NCBI GenBank assembly: GCA_030608925.1 | Contig: JAUWDF010000059.1 | Span: 1 to 5,648 of the forward strand | DNA: 5,648 nucleotides | From: Candidatus Bathyarchaeota archaeon | GTDB lineage: Archaea; Thermoproteota; Bathyarchaeia; Bathyarchaeales; SOJC01 | Direction of reading: 5' to 3' | Shown: one piece after another, positions 5,008 through 5,648 of the stretch | How positions within the stretch are numbered: position 1 is the first letter of the stretch | How the letters are laid out: every line of letters starts with the position of its first letter | The notes under the pieces: generated by a model | Database searches by the model: none | Seen by the model: the letters and a program-made list of their open reading frames with translations, nothing else | Told to the model about the DNA's origin: nothing | Made by a program: the position numbers and the translations under genes

Positions 5008-5376
5008 TCAAGGATTTCGTGCCTCGTGACAGCCTTCTGTTAGTTCTTCCAGCTTATCTCTATTGTAAGCCATGATAACGTTTATGACTTTGTTTGAATT
5101 CGCCTTTAAGACTGCTACTCGTTCACTTTGGTAGATGCTTATACCTCGTGCACCCATACCGTAGGCTATTATCACATTTGGTTTGAGGTTCAAGATGAAA
5201 TCCGCCCGTCTCCCTCTACCACCGAAATGTTCACCTGCGTTAGGTACTGTCTTTTGTTCTATAATCTGTCCGTTTTCGTCTAGATCGATGACTGCAAAGA
5301 AAGGAGTTCGCCCAAAGTGCTCAGAAATCTGAGCGTCCAAACCAGATTCGTCGACCACAGGGATTACTATTCTCAC
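5008..5376 (-). CDS. NifX-fold protein, dinitrogenase iron-molybdenum cofactor family, with C-terminal Cys-His tail
   Basis: Protein of 122 residues. Family marks are RIVIPVVDESGLDAQISEHF (2-21) continuing GRTPFF (22-27), NAGEHFGGRGRRADFI (46-61), and VIIAYGMGARGISIY (68-82), which corresponds to the glycine-rich block of the fold. The C-terminus LTEGCHEARNP (112-122) places C116-H117 in a tail often seen in archaeal members and absent from the NifX-fold protein at 506-859. These residues could serve as metal or cluster ligands. The start is GTG 5376 with an excellent site, GGAGGTGG, 6 bases upstream. The gene directly precedes the two ferredoxin-containing ATPases (28-base gap), the arrangement that best links ATPases and NifX-fold carrier functionally. 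It may have its own promoter: a TATATA element sits in the 77-base gap to the upstream NifX-fold gene. Confidence 0.9.
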   Translation of the reverse strand: MRIVIPVVDESGLDAQISEHFGRTPFFAVIDLDENGQIIEQKTVPNAGEHFGGRGRRADFILNLKPNVIIAYGMGARGISIYQSERVAVLKANSNKVINVIMAYNRDKLEELTEGCHEARNP

Positions 5377-5382
5377 AGGTTA

Positions 5383-5390
5383 CCACCTCC
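5383..5390 (-). promoter_or_regulatory. Strong ribosome binding site GGAGGTGG before GTG 5376
   Basis: GGAGGTG matches seven bases of the archaeal anti-SD complement. The spacer to GTG 5376 is 6 bases. It is the strongest translation signal in the window and settles the GTG start. Confidence 0.75.
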
Positions 5391-5434
5391 TTTTCTAAAG
5401 CTTTTTGTCAGTTCCGTGGGTTTCGTCTGAGTTG

Positions 5435-5441
5435 TATATAT
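5435..5441 (-). promoter_or_regulatory. Possible internal TATA box for the NifX-fold/ATPase operon
   Basis: The minus strand reads GAGATATATACAAC just after the stop of the upstream NifX-fold gene. A start about 25 bases downstream, near 5412, would leave a leader of about 36 bases that includes the strong GGAGGTGG. Read-through from the upstream gene is equally possible. Confidence 0.4.
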
Positions 5442-5453
5442 CTCAAGTATTCC

Positions 5454-5648
5454 TTACTCCCGTCGCCTTCCTTGGCCACTCCCTCTTCCTTGACCCATTC
5501 CAAAGTGACCACGTACGGTTGATGTCTTAGTTTCATGTAGCTCTCCTCGTTTGAATTGTTCAATGGCTTCTTTAACTGTCCCCGAAGCGCCTACAATGAT
5601 TACTTTTCCTGCAGCTGAAAGAGTCTGAAATGCATTTGGCCCAACATT
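5454..5648 (-). CDS. NifX-fold protein C-terminus with Gly/Arg-rich tail (5' end outside window)
   Basis: The last 64 residues of a gene that enters from the right edge. NVGPNAFQTLSAAGKVIIVG, then ASGTVKEAIEQFKRGEL, is the C-terminal half of the Nitro_FeMo-Co domain; GPNAF and the GA.GTV.EAIE..K.G.L pattern are characteristic. After it comes an extension, HFGMGQGRGSGQGRRRE, rich in Gly, Arg and Gln and ending at TAA 5454. Such GRG-type tails occur on some family members, and the composition echoes the DUF5320 protein in this window. No cysteine is visible in this part. It sits 77 bases upstream of the next NifX-fold gene, same strand, and so belongs to the ATPase operon. Whether the missing N-terminal part holds another domain cannot be seen. 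Confidence 0.85.
   Translation of the reverse strand, partial: NVGPNAFQTLSAAGKVIIVGASGTVKEAIEQFKRGELHETKTSTVRGHFGMGQGRGSGQGRRRE

Overview
The window reads as archaeal chromosomal DNA. Short intergenic gaps carry TATA-box-like elements, several genes have strong Shine-Dalgarno (SD) sites (GGAGG or GAGGTGA) in front of TTG or GTG starts, and the protein families present are typical of anaerobic archaea and bacteria. A lineage such as Bathyarchaeia or another uncultivated Thermoproteota is plausible, but that is a guess from gene content.

Layout. (1) Minus strand, 1393 to 1: a Gly/Arg-rich, proline-rich, coiled-coil DUF5320-type protein, then a small NifX-fold protein (Nitro_FeMo-Co family), then an IscU/NifU-type Fe-S scaffold cut by the left edge. 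(2) A 104-base divergent control region (1394-1497) with a TGTGC-TTAT-GCACA palindrome, a second TGCACA half-site and an archaeal TATA box. (3) Plus strand, 1498 to 3191: a DUF134-family helix-turn-helix regulator, a broken ZIP metal transporter, and a radical SAM protein of the COG0731/TYW1-like group. (4) Minus strand, 5648 to 3283, converging on block 3: the C-terminus of a second NifX-fold protein with a Gly/Arg tail, a third NifX-fold protein, and two tandem Mrp/MinD-type P-loop ATPases. Each ATPase carries an inserted 2x[4Fe-4S] ferredoxin domain, and the two genes overlap at TTGA.

How it fits together. Paired ferredoxin-containing MinD/Mrp ATPases beside NifX-fold proteins resemble the ORP (orange protein) loci of sulfate reducers, where a NifX-fold protein binds a Mo-Cu-S cluster. 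Here the set is larger: three NifX-fold proteins, an IscU-type scaffold, DUF5320, DUF134 and a radical SAM enzyme. The economical inference is a module for assembling or delivering a metal-sulfur cofactor. The ATPases would supply nucleotide-gated, possibly redox-active transfer, the NifX-fold proteins would carry the cluster, IscU would supply Fe-S, and DUF134 may control the divergent promoters. The metal, the client protein and the role of the radical SAM enzyme cannot be read from this window.

Most notable points: the ZIP gene has lost its middle third, including both expected metal-binding helices, and is frameshifted at the scar; the divergent region looks like a real operator; and the second ATPase most likely starts at a TTG overlapping the upstream stop rather than at the upstream ATG. 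No RNA gene, CRISPR array or insertion sequence was seen.
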